Part shown: positions 39,102 through 47,938 of the stretch, piece after piece
Layout: each line of letters begins with the position of its first letter
How positions within the stretch are numbered: position 1 is the first letter of the stretch
Assembly: GCA_025499625.1 (NCBI GenBank)
Contig: JAFMVD010000021.1
Location: forward strand, 1 to 64,000
DNA length: 64,000 bases
Origin: Carboxylicivirga fragile
Lineage (GTDB): Bacteria; Bacteroidota; Bacteroidia; Bacteroidales; Marinilabiliaceae
Direction of reading: 5' to 3'
Notes under the pieces: model-generated
Database searches by the model: none
What the model was told of the DNA's origin: nothing
Seen by the model: only the letters and a program-made list of their open reading frames with translations
Position numbers and translations under genes: made by a program

Positions 39102-39673
39102 CGTTTATAGATACGTTTTTTAATTCGACTAAATGATTCTGGAGTAATGCCCAGATAACTTGCTATTTGATGCTGTGGCACTCGCGTTACCAGCTTCGGG
39201 TTTTCCTCAATTAATTGGATAAACCGTTGCTCGGGACTCGATGTCATAAATCGAGCTAAGCGATCTTGCAACTCACCTGAATGACGTTCAACCTCTTGCC
39301 GCATTATAGACTCTAAACGAGGAACTCGCTTACACATTTCTTCCTCAAGCCTTTGTGTACCAACCGTAACGATTGAATCTTCGGCACAAACTAAATAATG
39401 TTTTGATGGACTGGCATCGGTAAAACTTGTGAAAGAATTAACAGGCTGCATTTCGGTATAAAAAGCTGTGGTTTTCTCAATGCCATCTACTATGTAATAT
39501 TCACGTATACAACCTTTTAATACAAAGTAGCATTCCTTAGCTATTTCACCTTCTTTCAATAATAAGGTACCTTTATCAAATGACTGTATGTTAGAACTTT
39601 CAACAATAGTATTAACCTCATCAGTAGTTAATATCTTAAATTCTTGAATAAAACCACGCAAAATATCTTCCAT
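39098..39673 (-). CDS. Crp/Fnr family transcriptional regulator
   Basis: A 191-residue one-component regulator. The cyclic-nucleotide-binding-like domain occupies about residues 20-120 (GTLLLKEGEIAKECYFVLKG) and the winged HTH ends in QHQIASYLGITPESFSRIKKRI. There are no cysteines arranged as in FNR, so it is not an iron-sulphur sensor. It is divergent from the sigma-factor gene and convergent with the oxidoreductase. Ligand unknown. Confidence 0.9.
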   Translation of the reverse strand: MEDILRGFIQEFKILTTDEVNTIVESSNIQSFDKGTLLLKEGEIAKECYFVLKGCIREYYIVDGIEKTTAFYTEMQPVNSFTSFTDASPSKHYLVCAEDSIVTVGTQRLEEEMCKRVPRLESIMRQEVERHSGELQDRLARFMTSSPEQRFIQLIEENPKLVTRVPQHQIASYLGITPESFSRIKKRIYKR

Positions 39674-39785
39674 TTGTTTTACATCATTTTAAAATGATAA
39701 CCAATAATAACACATTAGAAACTAGCTAACGAATTCTATTGTCATGTGCAAAGTAGATATTATTTTTATTTTTTTTTGAAAAAAA

Positions 39786-39814
39786 TGTAACGATCCACCC
39801 CTTCGCTTCTCTAA
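39786..39814 (+). promoter_or_regulatory. Possible autoregulatory ECF-type promoter
   Basis: TGTAAC (39786-39791), a 16-nt spacer and TCTCTAA (39808-39814) precede the sigma-factor gene. The AAC of the upstream motif is typical of ECF promoters. A second TGTAAC lies at 40927. Confidence 0.35.
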
Positions 39815-39836
39815 TAAGCAAAACCAACATCAAAAA

Positions 39837-40355
39837 ATGACAAATAAGGAAAAACAGTTTAATGCAATAATTGCTGAAAATGGAGATAAAATATTGCGCA
39901 TCTGTCAATACTACAATTCAAATTCTGATGATCAAAAAGACATGTATCAGGAAGTATTGGTCAACATTTGGAAAAGCTTGGAAACCTATAGAGGTGATGC
40001 TGCCATAAGTACCTGGATTTACCGAATAGCTGTGAATACATCACTTAGTTACACGGGTAAAGCATACCGAAAGATGAAATTAATTGTAAACAGTGACACC
40101 CAGAATTTAAGTAGTTTGATTGAAGATGATTCATTGGAAGACAAATTGCAAGTGGAAAAACAATTGAGTCAGCTTCAAATAGAATTGAACCAGTTGTCAG
40201 TCATTGATAAATCACTAATCTCACTCATGCTCGAAGGATTAAGTATGCGTGAAATAGCCGATGTAATTGGCATTACAGAGCCCAATGTTAAAGTGAAGAT
40301 TCACCGCATTAAAGAACACCTAAAAAACCAATTTAACACTCAGAACAATGACTAA
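39837..40355 (+). CDS. ECF-type RNA polymerase sigma factor
   Basis: A 172-residue sigma factor. Region 2 contains YQEVLVNIWKSLETYRGDAAISTWIYRIAVN, with the signature WIYRIAVNTSLS; region 4 is ISLMLEGLSMREIADVIGITEPNVKVKIHRIKEHL with a clear HTH. Length and order match ECF sigma factors. It overlaps the next membrane-protein gene by 8 bp, so the pair is translationally coupled; in ECF systems the gene coupled in this way is often the anti-sigma factor. The signal is unknown. Confidence 0.92.
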   Translation: MTNKEKQFNAIIAENGDKILRICQYYNSNSDDQKDMYQEVLVNIWKSLETYRGDAAISTWIYRIAVNTSLSYTGKAYRKMKLIVNSDTQNLSSLIEDDSLEDKLQVEKQLSQLQIELNQLSVIDKSLISLMLEGLSMREIADVIGITEPNVKVKIHRIKEHLKNQFNTQNND

Positions 40356-40914
40356 CAATATAGAAAACAACCACATAAACCTAGAATCATTAACGACTAA
40401 ACTGGACAAAGAAGATCGTAGAAATGAAAAAATAACAAAAACATTAAGTTATGTTTACTTTGGATTTAGTGCGCTATATGCCTTTATTTATATTCTTGAT
40501 TATATATTAGACCCAAGTAATTTTAGCTTATTTACCGCCTTAAGTGGAACTAGTTTTATTATAGCGTTTACCTTCTTTGCATTACTTTTCAGGTACGCAA
40601 ATAAAGAATACCGAGAAGTTAATTATGCTTTACCCACTATACAGATGCTGAGCAAAGCCGCCAAACGATATAAACTATTTAATATCAAATTACCATTGGC
40701 AATCATAGCTGCGCTCTTTATTGATGCTGGTATAGCACTTAACCATATTGAGCTACCAATGGATGAAGCCATCATCAATGATTTAATTAAAACACAAATT
40801 AATTTCTTCTCAGCAATTGGCATTGGAGTTATTGCTGGAGTAATAATCTGGCACATTCGACAAAAACCAATTCGAGACAATGCTCTAGCCTTAATTAAAG
40901 AATTAGAGAATTAA
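40348..40914 (+). CDS. Small membrane protein, possible anti-sigma partner
   Basis: A 188-residue protein with an N-terminal charged cytoplasmic part (about 40 residues) and four predicted helices (about residues 30-52, 60-80, 112-130 and 150-172). It overlaps the sigma-factor gene by 8 bp. No zinc-binding anti-sigma motif is visible. It may hold the sigma factor at the membrane, but that is inference from context only. I do not recognise a named family. Confidence 0.7.
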   Translation: MTNNIENNHINLESLTTKLDKEDRRNEKITKTLSYVYFGFSALYAFIYILDYILDPSNFSLFTALSGTSFIIAFTFFALLFRYANKEYREVNYALPTIQMLSKAAKRYKLFNIKLPLAIIAALFIDAGIALNHIELPMDEAIINDLIKTQINFFSAIGIGVIAGVIIWHIRQKPIRDNALALIKELEN

Positions 40915-40926
40915 TTTAAAGAATAG

Positions 40927-40954
40927 TGTAACAAACTGACCTATCTATGCCTCT
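40927..40954 (+). promoter_or_regulatory. Possible second sigma-dependent promoter
   Basis: TGTAAC lies 51 bp upstream of the SDR-like gene, with the same hexamer as ahead of the sigma factor and a pyrimidine-rich CCTCT 18 nt further on. The downstream match is weak. Confidence 0.25.
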
Positions 40955-40982
40955 TACTAGCAATCATCAAATGTAAAAGAAA

Positions 40983-41627
40983 ATGAAAACAGCACTTATT
41001 GCAGGCGCAACAGGGCTTATTGGCCAAGCCATACTCAAGCAATTACTTGATTGCAAAAGATACCATAAGGTAATTGCACTAGTAAGAAGGCCTCTGGACT
41101 TAAACCACCCAAAACTAGAAGAATTAGAAATAGACTTTAACCAAGTTGATAATTTTAAGGCTTCGGAAGCGGTTACTGATGTTTTTTGTTGCTTGGGAAC
41201 AACCATTAAAACAGCTGGGAGTAAAGAAGCTTTTACAAAAGTTGATTACACCTATGTTGTTGAACTGGCAAACTGGGCGAAACAGAATGGTAGTCAACTC
41301 TTTTCTGTGGTAAGTTCAGTTGGAGCAACACCAAACACTTCGAACTTTTACTTGCTTACCAAAGGAAAAATGGAAACGGAAGTATCCTCCATTGGACTTG
41401 AAACAGTTCATATATTCCGACCATCATTATTAATAGGTAAACGTAACGAGTTTCGATTTGGAGAAAAGGTTTCAGAAGTATTAATGACACTTTTTCAACC
41501 GCTATTAGTTGGCAGGTTTCGAAAATTCAGAGCAATTAAAGCAAATGAAGTTGCGCTGGCAATGTGCAAAAGAGCACAGTCAGAAGAGAAAGGCAAGTTT
41601 ATTTTTGAAGGAGATCAAATCTGTTAA
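40983..41627 (+). CDS. NAD(P)-binding oxidoreductase (HTATIP2/TIP30-like)
   Basis: A 214-residue Rossmann protein of the atypical SDR type. The nucleotide-binding motif is LIAGATGLIGQAILKQL at the N-terminus; SSVGATPNTSNFYLLTKGKME contains the Tyr-x-x-x-Lys-like position (YLLTKGK) typical of the family. The C-terminal half is conserved in human TIP30-like proteins. It lies directly downstream of the sigma and membrane-protein pair and might belong to that regulon. Substrate unknown. Confidence 0.88.
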   Translation: MKTALIAGATGLIGQAILKQLLDCKRYHKVIALVRRPLDLNHPKLEELEIDFNQVDNFKASEAVTDVFCCLGTTIKTAGSKEAFTKVDYTYVVELANWAKQNGSQLFSVVSSVGATPNTSNFYLLTKGKMETEVSSIGLETVHIFRPSLLIGKRNEFRFGEKVSEVLMTLFQPLLVGRFRKFRAIKANEVALAMCKRAQSEEKGKFIFEGDQIC

Positions 41628-41671
41628 TGTATCTGCTTTTAGTATATACACTCATAATCGAATAATTTAAG

Positions 41672-41679
41672 TACTTTTG
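41672..41679 (+). promoter_or_regulatory. -7 box of the short kinase gene
   Basis: TACTTTTG is a perfect Bacteroidota -7 box, 72 bp before the TTG start of the kinase. No TTG lies at the usual upstream distance. Confidence 0.45.
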
Positions 41680-41751
41680 TGCCTCATTTTTGATTAAGAA
41701 GCCGTCTCAGGAAATATACATCCTTAGACCTAACAAAATAATTACGTCGAT

Positions 41752-42840
41752 TTGCTTAACCCAAACAAGAATATTAAATATTTTTACCGGATTAGTATCA
41801 CCTGTTTATTACTGTACCTATCGTCTACGGATATTTATTCTCAAATGAATGTCCATGCACGTAATCTTCCTGGCAAAGAAGATCAGAACTTAGCTTCAAA
41901 TATTATAAGCAAGCAGCAGTTCAATAAAGAACTAGAAATTATTGAAGCTCAAAAGAAAGATGCCTTGGAACAACAAGCCATGAAGTTTCATCGCAACGAA
42001 CGCAAGTATATCTTTAGTGCGCTGTTAGCAATTGTTATTATCGGTTCAATCTTTTATCGTAATTATCAACGAAAGAAAAAGGATAACAAACGTTTATCGA
42101 GGCAAAAAGAAGAAATAGAGCTACAAGCGAAAGAACTCAGTGAGTCGAACAAGAAATTACTCCGTTTAGCTAAATTTAAACAGGACATGACCAATATGAT
42201 TGTTCATGATTTAAAAAATCCGATCAGTGCCATCATTAACGTTTCTAAAATTGACGATTGGCCCGACAAGGATTTAATGATTGAATATTCAGGAAAGCAA
42301 TTATTGAACTTGGTCACCAACATACTGGATGTAGACAAGTATGAACAAATGGACTTTCAACTTTTCAAACGTGAGGTTAACATTCAAAAATCCATTAACA
42401 TAGCCCTTGAAGACGTTAGTTTTATTTTAAAAAATAAAGGCATCAACATTGAACTTAACCTTGTCGAGAATAGCTGTGTTATAGCTGATCGGGAAATTAT
42501 TAATCGCGTATTGGTCAACCTACTAACCAACGCGATCAAATTCTCGCCGAACAATGGCACTATTGACATTACAGCTTCTATAAAGAATCAGGATGAACTA
42601 TATGTTGGCATCAAAAACGATGGTCCAGGTATACAAAAGGATATGCACAAAAGTATTTTTGAAATGTATCAACAACATGATGTTCGTCCATCAGGAGGTG
42701 TTGCATCATCGGGCATTGGCCTATCCTTTTGTAAACTATCCATAGAAGCTCATAATGGTACCATAGGGGTAAAATCAGAAACCAAAACTGGTGTCGAGTT
42801 TTGGTTTACCATACCAAATGCGGAGCTTATTGAAGAATAG
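41752..42840 (+). CDS. Sensor-poor histidine kinase with TTG start
   Basis: A 362-residue kinase whose only upstream in-frame initiation codon before a stop is TTG at 41752. That start gives a plausible export signal (ISITCLLLYLSSTDIYSQ), while the first ATG (residue 32) would remove it. After the signal there are only about 60 residues of charged helical linker, a membrane helix (YIFSALLAIVIIGSIFY), a coiled coil and a kinase core with H box VHDLKNP (His about 152) and HATPase (SSGIGLSF). The pre-membrane linker looks like what follows TPRs in related Bacteroidota kinases, so a TPR array seems to have been lost. No partner regulator is adjacent. Confidence 0.85.
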   Translation: MLNPNKNIKYFYRISITCLLLYLSSTDIYSQMNVHARNLPGKEDQNLASNIISKQQFNKELEIIEAQKKDALEQQAMKFHRNERKYIFSALLAIVIIGSIFYRNYQRKKKDNKRLSRQKEEIELQAKELSESNKKLLRLAKFKQDMTNMIVHDLKNPISAIINVSKIDDWPDKDLMIEYSGKQLLNLVTNILDVDKYEQMDFQLFKREVNIQKSINIALEDVSFILKNKGINIELNLVENSCVIADREIINRVLVNLLTNAIKFSPNNGTIDITASIKNQDELYVGIKNDGPGIQKDMHKSIFEMYQQHDVRPSGGVASSGIGLSFCKLSIEAHNGTIGVKSETKTGVEFWFTIPNAELIEE

Positions 42841-42853
42841 AATAAAAAATGTG

Positions 42854-44179
42854 CTATTTCGAAATACCCATTTTCAACTTCTTTCCCTTAATTTTCTCTC
42901 CTTTTAAGGTCTTGAGTACCTTATCAACTTTCTCACTTTTTACAGCAACAAAAGCTGAATGATCCAATACATCGATCAAACCCAAATCATCTTTTTGGAG
43001 CTTACCTTTTTTTAGCAATAAACCTACGATGTCAATTTTATTAACCTTGTCCTTTTTACCATTAGCAATATAGAGTGTTACCCAATCAGGCTCCTCTGGC
43101 AATTCTCTGTACTCTCCAATAGCTTCAAAAGCTAGTGTTTCTGAAATATAATCCGGTAATGGCTCTGCTTCCGACATCAATAAATAAACCGTTCCATCAG
43201 CATTCATACGTGCCGTACGTCCATTCCGATGAATATAGGCATCTTCCTTGGATGGTAAATGATAATGAATGACATATTTGATTTCAGGAATATCCAAGCC
43301 TCTTGAAGCCAGATCAGTAGTAATCAATAAATGGTGACTTCCATTTCGAAACTTGATCAAAGCCCTTTCTCTATCTTCCTGTTTCATTCCTCCATGAAAA
43401 ACATCGTGCACGAGATTCATATCCTTGAGGTGATTACTAATTCGATCAGCTGCGTCGCGATGATTGACAAATACCAGCATTGGCTCGTTTCCTAATTGAC
43501 AAACCAATCGGAAGAAGGCATCTAACTTATCTTTTCCTTCGGAACGAACACCTTTTAATTTCAATCCTTTAATTGGCGCTTGATCCTTAATGTAATCCAA
43601 AGTTAGAGGTTTGTTCAGACCAACAAATCCGGGAACCTCATTTAGATTAGTAGCCGAAGTTAATACGCGTTGCTTTAGCGCACTTAACTCGCGTATTATT
43701 TCTTTCATATCAATCTGGAAACCCAAATCTAATGCCTTGTCAAATTCATCAAGAACAAGAAAACGTAATGAAGATAATGAGAATCGTTCGCGACGAATAT
43801 GATCAGCAATACGCCCAGGCGTACCTATTAGCACGGCAGGTGGATGTTTTAAACTGTTACGTTCTGTTTGAATGGAATGCCCGCCATAACAGCAATTTAC
43901 CTTGAACCCGGTTTTAAGCTGGCGGAATACTTGCTCAATTTGCAAGGCCAACTCACGCGAGGGTGCCAATATTAGCAATTGTACCTGCTCATTATTACGA
44001 TCTAATCGTTCAATAAGAGGTAACAAAAAAGCTAAAGTTTTGCCTGACCCTGTCGGTGATAATAAAATTAAATCATTACGATCTTTAATCTTAGCAGCCG
44101 TTTCCAACTGCATTTGATTAAGTTCACTTATTCCTATATTTTGAAGGTATTCCTGTTGCTGATTATCCGCTTTTTGCAT
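42854..44179 (-). CDS. DbpA-like DEAD-box RNA helicase (DEFD variant)
   Basis: An ATP-dependent RNA helicase of about 441 residues. The Q motif, Walker A (LSPTGSGKT), motif Ia (APSRELA), SAT-type motif III (LTSATN) and motif VI (HRNGRTARM) are present. Motif II reads DEFD instead of DEAD. The C-terminal 75 residues (VNKIDIVGLLLKKGKLQKDD...) are a DbpA-type RNA-binding domain, which in characterised enzymes targets 23S rRNA during large-subunit assembly. The ATG at 44179 is chosen over a GTG at 44194 because a perfect -7 box (TATCTTTG, 44184-44191) would otherwise fall inside the gene. This implies a very short leader. Confidence 0.9.
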   Translation of the reverse strand: MQKADNQQQEYLQNIGISELNQMQLETAAKIKDRNDLILLSPTGSGKTLAFLLPLIERLDRNNEQVQLLILAPSRELALQIEQVFRQLKTGFKVNCCYGGHSIQTERNSLKHPPAVLIGTPGRIADHIRRERFSLSSLRFLVLDEFDKALDLGFQIDMKEIIRELSALKQRVLTSATNLNEVPGFVGLNKPLTLDYIKDQAPIKGLKLKGVRSEGKDKLDAFFRLVCQLGNEPMLVFVNHRDAADRISNHLKDMNLVHDVFHGGMKQEDRERALIKFRNGSHHLLITTDLASRGLDIPEIKYVIHYHLPSKEDAYIHRNGRTARMNADGTVYLLMSEAEPLPDYISETLAFEAIGEYRELPEEPDWVTLYIANGKKDKVNKIDIVGLLLKKGKLQKDDLGLIDVLDHSAFVAVKSEKVDKVLKTLKGEKIKGKKLKMGISK

Positions 44180-44226
44180 GGCACAAAGATACACGCATGT
44201 ATTAAATAATTAGTACATACCAGTAT

Positions 44227-45114
44227 TTAGTTATAATGATTCTTCCCGCAGCAGCGTTTAAACTTAAGTCCGCTTCCACAAGGACATTTGCTATTTCGCC
44301 CCAATCGAGCCGAAGCTTTATTTAACTCCTTAGCTGACATATCTTGCTGGAAAATTTTTTCCAATAATTCATACAACTCAGGATGTTTCTGCTTCAGTAA
44401 CTTTGGGCGTTCAAAGAAGTATTCGCTGATAACCGAAAAAAACTCTGCCCGGTTAGTGCCACCATAAGGATTGATATCCGACTTTGCCTCATAAATTTCA
44501 TCAATCTTTTTGTTGATTAAATCAATCCAGGGAATGGCAAATTGATTATCCAGCAATAAAGCTGGCACACCATCTATCTTACCATCCGATTTATCAATTA
44601 AATGCACAAACTCATGAATCGCCGTATTTTTCTTATCCGAAGTATTTTTAAAACCATGACGCAAAGCCTCCTGGGACAATATCATCTTTCCTTCCATATA
44701 GCCACTTCCCACCATGCCTAGAATAGATCTATTCTCTCCCGAAGTTTCAAACTTTTCATTAAAAGATGAAGGATAAACTAACACTTCATGAATGTTGGTG
44801 TATCTCCAATGTGGAAATTGAAAAATTGGAATAATAGCACTTGCCGCTACCATTATTTCATCTTTAATATCCACCTCTGTTTCAATACCGGTTATTCTAC
44901 AATTCAGAAGAAACTCCTGAATTTTGAATTCAAATCGTTCTTTTTCCTCCTGACTTAAAGCCAAGTAATACGGCACTTGTTGACTTAGAATAATTCTCCA
45001 TTCTTTTGGGAATGCTTGTTTTGGCTTTCTCCATCTTCGTTTTGATTTACTAAAGAGACGTAACAATAACAAAACAACAACTGCTACAACTAATACATAA
45101 AGTAAAATTTCCAT
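44227..45114 (-). CDS. mtfA: MtfA-like M90 zinc peptidase with SEC-C motif
   Basis: A 295-residue protein with a short N-terminal membrane helix, a zinc-dependent peptidase core with HEFVHLIDKSDG (HExxH), and a C-terminal SEC-C zinc knuckle (CPCGSGLKFKRCC). The core matches the M90/MtfA family (named after the E. coli regulator of the sugar transport repressor Mlc), which has aminopeptidase activity. The SEC-C module is a common add-on that may target the peptidase to partners. Whether it acts on an Mlc-like repressor here is unknown. Confidence 0.87.
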   Translation of the reverse strand: MEILLYVLVVAVVVLLLLRLFSKSKRRWRKPKQAFPKEWRIILSQQVPYYLALSQEEKERFEFKIQEFLLNCRITGIETEVDIKDEIMVAASAIIPIFQFPHWRYTNIHEVLVYPSSFNEKFETSGENRSILGMVGSGYMEGKMILSQEALRHGFKNTSDKKNTAIHEFVHLIDKSDGKIDGVPALLLDNQFAIPWIDLINKKIDEIYEAKSDINPYGGTNRAEFFSVISEYFFERPKLLKQKHPELYELLEKIFQQDMSAKELNKASARLGRNSKCPCGSGLKFKRCCGKNHYN

Positions 45115-45249
45115 TTCAAAAGGATGAATTAAGTTAAGGGAAATAGGTTAGTAATAACTTTTATAAATGCTAAAATAGCATAATATTACAGCATGGGGTT
45201 TAATTTTATCATTTAAGGATGAATTACAAAAGTCAAGTATAACAATCAC

Positions 45250-45513
45250 TTACTCTCCTTTTTTGAATTTTCTTTCAAAACGAATTAACTCAAGGTAAAC
45301 TTCCTCCACTTCATCTCTTGCCCAAGGTGTTCGTCTTAAAAACTTCAAACTCGATTTAATGGATGGATCATAATTAAAGCAGCGAATATTCACACGTTCA
45401 CCAAGCTGTTTCCAGCCATATTCTTCAACTAGCCGCTCTAATATATCAACCAGTTTAACCCCATGAAGAAGGTTATTAACATGTTCATCTTTCATTCGTT
45501 TATCTTCATCCAT
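45250..45513 (-). CDS. VF530 (DUF2132) family DNA-binding-like protein
   Basis: An 87-residue protein matching the VF530 family: [50 protein letters not shown]. The family has a compact helical fold resembling the C-terminal domain of the RNA polymerase alpha subunit and is assumed to bind DNA. It is monocistronic. Biological role unknown. Confidence 0.92.
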   Translation of the reverse strand: MDEDKRMKDEHVNNLLHGVKLVDILERLVEEYGWKQLGERVNIRCFNYDPSIKSSLKFLRRTPWARDEVEEVYLELIRFERKFKKGE

Positions 45514-45676
45514 AAGGCATCAACTTCAAGCGTGTTTTATTAGTAACCACAAAGATAATTACTTTCTGAATTCAAAGCTCCTTTTCTGAATTTCATATGA
45601 TAAACATCAATTACTTTATTCAATATAACTAAAATATTATCTTTAGAGAGATAATAAAACACTAAACCAAAAACCC

Positions 45677-47329
45677 ATGAAAAGAATAAGCTTAACACTA
45701 TTTGGCTTGTTATTGATTCTTCAAGTAACTTCGAGCCAATCAGAAACTGACAAAGGACTACAAGCGATTAATAAAGATGTGCTTAAAGGCCAACTTGATT
45801 TTTTAGCCTCCGACTGGATGGAAGGTCGTAATACGGCTGAAAAAGGTGCCTATATGGCGGCTGATTACATTGCCAGCATGTTTAGAGTATATGGTTTAAA
45901 ACCTGGTGGCGACATGCAATGGATACGTCCATCGCGTGAGGAACGCTCTGAAGGAAAGAAATCATATGAAGAACAAACTTATTTCCAGAACTTTCCGCTC
46001 ATTCAATATACCGAAGGCGAAGAGCAATCTTTCTCAATTATTGAAAAAAGCAAACATGGTGAAAAACGTTTTCAACTAAATTATAAAACGGACTATTCAT
46101 TGTATGTTTCCAGCCATGGCATTGAATGCACAGCTCCTCTCGTATTTGTTGGTTATGGCTTAAGCGATAAAGAAAATGGATATGATGATTATAAAGGCCT
46201 TGATGTGGAAGGTAAAATAATTGTGAGACTGAATGGCTTACCTGGCTACAAGGACAAAACTTCAGAAGCGTACAAAAAGCTGATCCCTAAAGATAGATAT
46301 GCCAAATGGGCTATTTATGATAAAAAGGATGATTTGGCTGCTGAAAAAGGAGCCATTGCCATCATTGAAATTACACCAGGAGAAGACAACAGCTTGAACT
46401 GGGCCATGAACACTCCGTTTCACGTACGCTCTGAAAACTACCAAGGTCCAAAGCAAAATAAACCATATGTGCGCTTAAGAGCACCAGGGAAAAATTTGGG
46501 CAAAAATCTAACCACAATTAGACTAACATCACGTGCTGTTAATAAATTATTTGAAGGGTTTGATTTTGACTTGGAGGATTATGAGAAGAAGGCTGCTCGC
46601 TTAATAAATCAGAAAAATTTCAGCTTAAACAAGTCCGTTCACCTAAAAACAACCGTGGAATCAAAAATTGTGAAAGCGCGAAATGTGATTGGAGTTATTG
46701 AAGGTGAAAACACTGACGAATATATTGTTGTGGGCGCCCATTACGATCACCTAGGTATTAAAAATGGCTTTATTTATAATGGTGCAGATGACAATGGTTC
46801 AGGAACAGTAGGAATTATGTCAATCGCAAAGGCAGTAATGGCAACGGGCAAGAAACCTGAAAAAACGATCATTTTTGCGGCATGGACTGGTGAAGAAAAA
46901 GGCTTAATCGGTTCGAGGCATTACTGTGAAAACCCTACAGTGCCATTGGAGCAAATTAAGTACTATGCTAATTATGATATGATTTCGCGCAATGTAAAGG
47001 ATACAGCAGGCGTTAAATGCTTTTACAGCTATACCAAATCGAGCGAAGTATTAAAAACAATAAGTGATGATAATATCAAAGCCCATAAGCTAAAGCTCGA
47101 ACTAAATTACCGGGCAATGGAACGACCAGCAGGTGGAAGCGATCACGTATCCTTTGCTAAAAAGAGTATTCCTGTTACGTGTATGATAACCGGTTTGCAC
47201 AACGAATATCACACACCTAAGGATGTTATTGGAAAAGTTAACTACGACAAAATGTTGGAAATAGTTAAACTAGGCTTCCTTAATATTTGGCAGTTATCCA
47301 ACGATCCTGAATTATTGAAAAAGAATTAA
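45677..47329 (+). CDS. M28 family metallopeptidase with PA domain
   Basis: A 550-residue secreted zinc peptidase; the signal peptide ends near LQVTSSQ. A protease-associated insertion (about residues 150-280) interrupts the N-terminal part, and the M28 core contains the di-zinc ligands in GAHYDHLG, GADDNGSG, WTGEEKGLIG, NYDMI and the late HNEYHTPKDV. Such enzymes are aminopeptidases that act on peptides outside the cytoplasm or in the periplasm. A hairpin terminator follows at 47338. Confidence 0.93.
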   Translation: MKRISLTLFGLLLILQVTSSQSETDKGLQAINKDVLKGQLDFLASDWMEGRNTAEKGAYMAADYIASMFRVYGLKPGGDMQWIRPSREERSEGKKSYEEQTYFQNFPLIQYTEGEEQSFSIIEKSKHGEKRFQLNYKTDYSLYVSSHGIECTAPLVFVGYGLSDKENGYDDYKGLDVEGKIIVRLNGLPGYKDKTSEAYKKLIPKDRYAKWAIYDKKDDLAAEKGAIAIIEITPGEDNSLNWAMNTPFHVRSENYQGPKQNKPYVRLRAPGKNLGKNLTTIRLTSRAVNKLFEGFDFDLEDYEKKAARLINQKNFSLNKSVHLKTTVESKIVKARNVIGVIEGENTDEYIVVGAHYDHLGIKNGFIYNGADDNGSGTVGIMSIAKAVMATGKKPEKTIIFAAWTGEEKGLIGSRHYCENPTVPLEQIKYYANYDMISRNVKDTAGVKCFYSYTKSSEVLKTISDDNIKAHKLKLELNYRAMERPAGGSDHVSFAKKSIPVTCMITGLHNEYHTPKDVIGKVNYDKMLEIVKLGFLNIWQLSNDPELLKKN

Positions 47330-47337
47330 ACTATAAC

Positions 47338-47374
47338 AAGAGCGTCACAGTATGAACTCTGGCGCTCTTTCTTA
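47338..47374 (+). terminator. Rho-independent terminator
   Basis: AAGAGCG and CGCTCTT form a 7-bp stem with partial pairing in the 18-nt loop, followed by a T-rich tail. Confidence 0.8.
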
Positions 47375-47427
47375 TAAATCCTGTTAAGTATAATTTGTAC
47401 TTATCTTTTAATGTGATCACTTTTACT

Positions 47428-47889
47428 TCAAACAAGCTCCAGTATCTCTATCGATTTGCCCTGGAATGTAACAACATCTGCTACTCGTTTATCTTTTAAA
47501 GCTTTACCTATGGGCGAAGCCAACGATAGAGCATAATATGCACTCCCATCCATATCTATTTTACCCATAGCGACTGATACAAAATAAAAGCCCATCGACG
47601 ATTTCACCAGACTACCAAATGCAATTGCTGCATGAGCTTTGTCCAATTCTATTTTTGAAATATCCTTTTGTAGATCCAACAACTTACCAAGTTGCATTTG
47701 TTGATTATTCAACTCAATCTGCATCATTTCGCGGCCAGTCTCAAACTTATCACCAGCACTACTTTTGGTGTCATTTTTCATCGACTCAGAAGTCTCCTGC
47801 ATAGCAACACGAACAGCATTAATCTTTTCTTCGAGAATAGCATTTAATTGCTGATGTAAAGCTATTTTTAAATCCAATGTAAAGTACAT
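47428..47889 (-). CDS. GreA/GreB-like C-terminal-domain protein
   Basis: A 153-residue protein with an N-terminal coiled coil (LNAILEEKINAVRVAMQ...), the conserved motif SSAGDKFETGREMMQIE and a C-terminal FKBP-like beta domain resembling that of GreA/GreB (YALSLASPIGKALKDKRVADVV). Homologues are often labelled 3-oxoacyl-ACP synthase in databases, which does not fit the size or motifs. A role at RNA polymerase is plausible but inferred. Confidence 0.8.
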   Translation of the reverse strand: MYFTLDLKIALHQQLNAILEEKINAVRVAMQETSESMKNDTKSSAGDKFETGREMMQIELNNQQMQLGKLLDLQKDISKIELDKAHAAIAFGSLVKSSMGFYFVSVAMGKIDMDGSAYYALSLASPIGKALKDKRVADVVTFQGKSIEILELV

Positions 47890-47938
47890 GATGCAAAACT
47901 AATACTAATAACCGGAATATATTAAACAGTGCGACGCA

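Noticed and set aside
41845-42840. ATG start for the short kinase at residue 32
   Set aside because: This start would remove the export signal, while the TTG start is followed by a typical hydrophobic segment and follows a -7 box.
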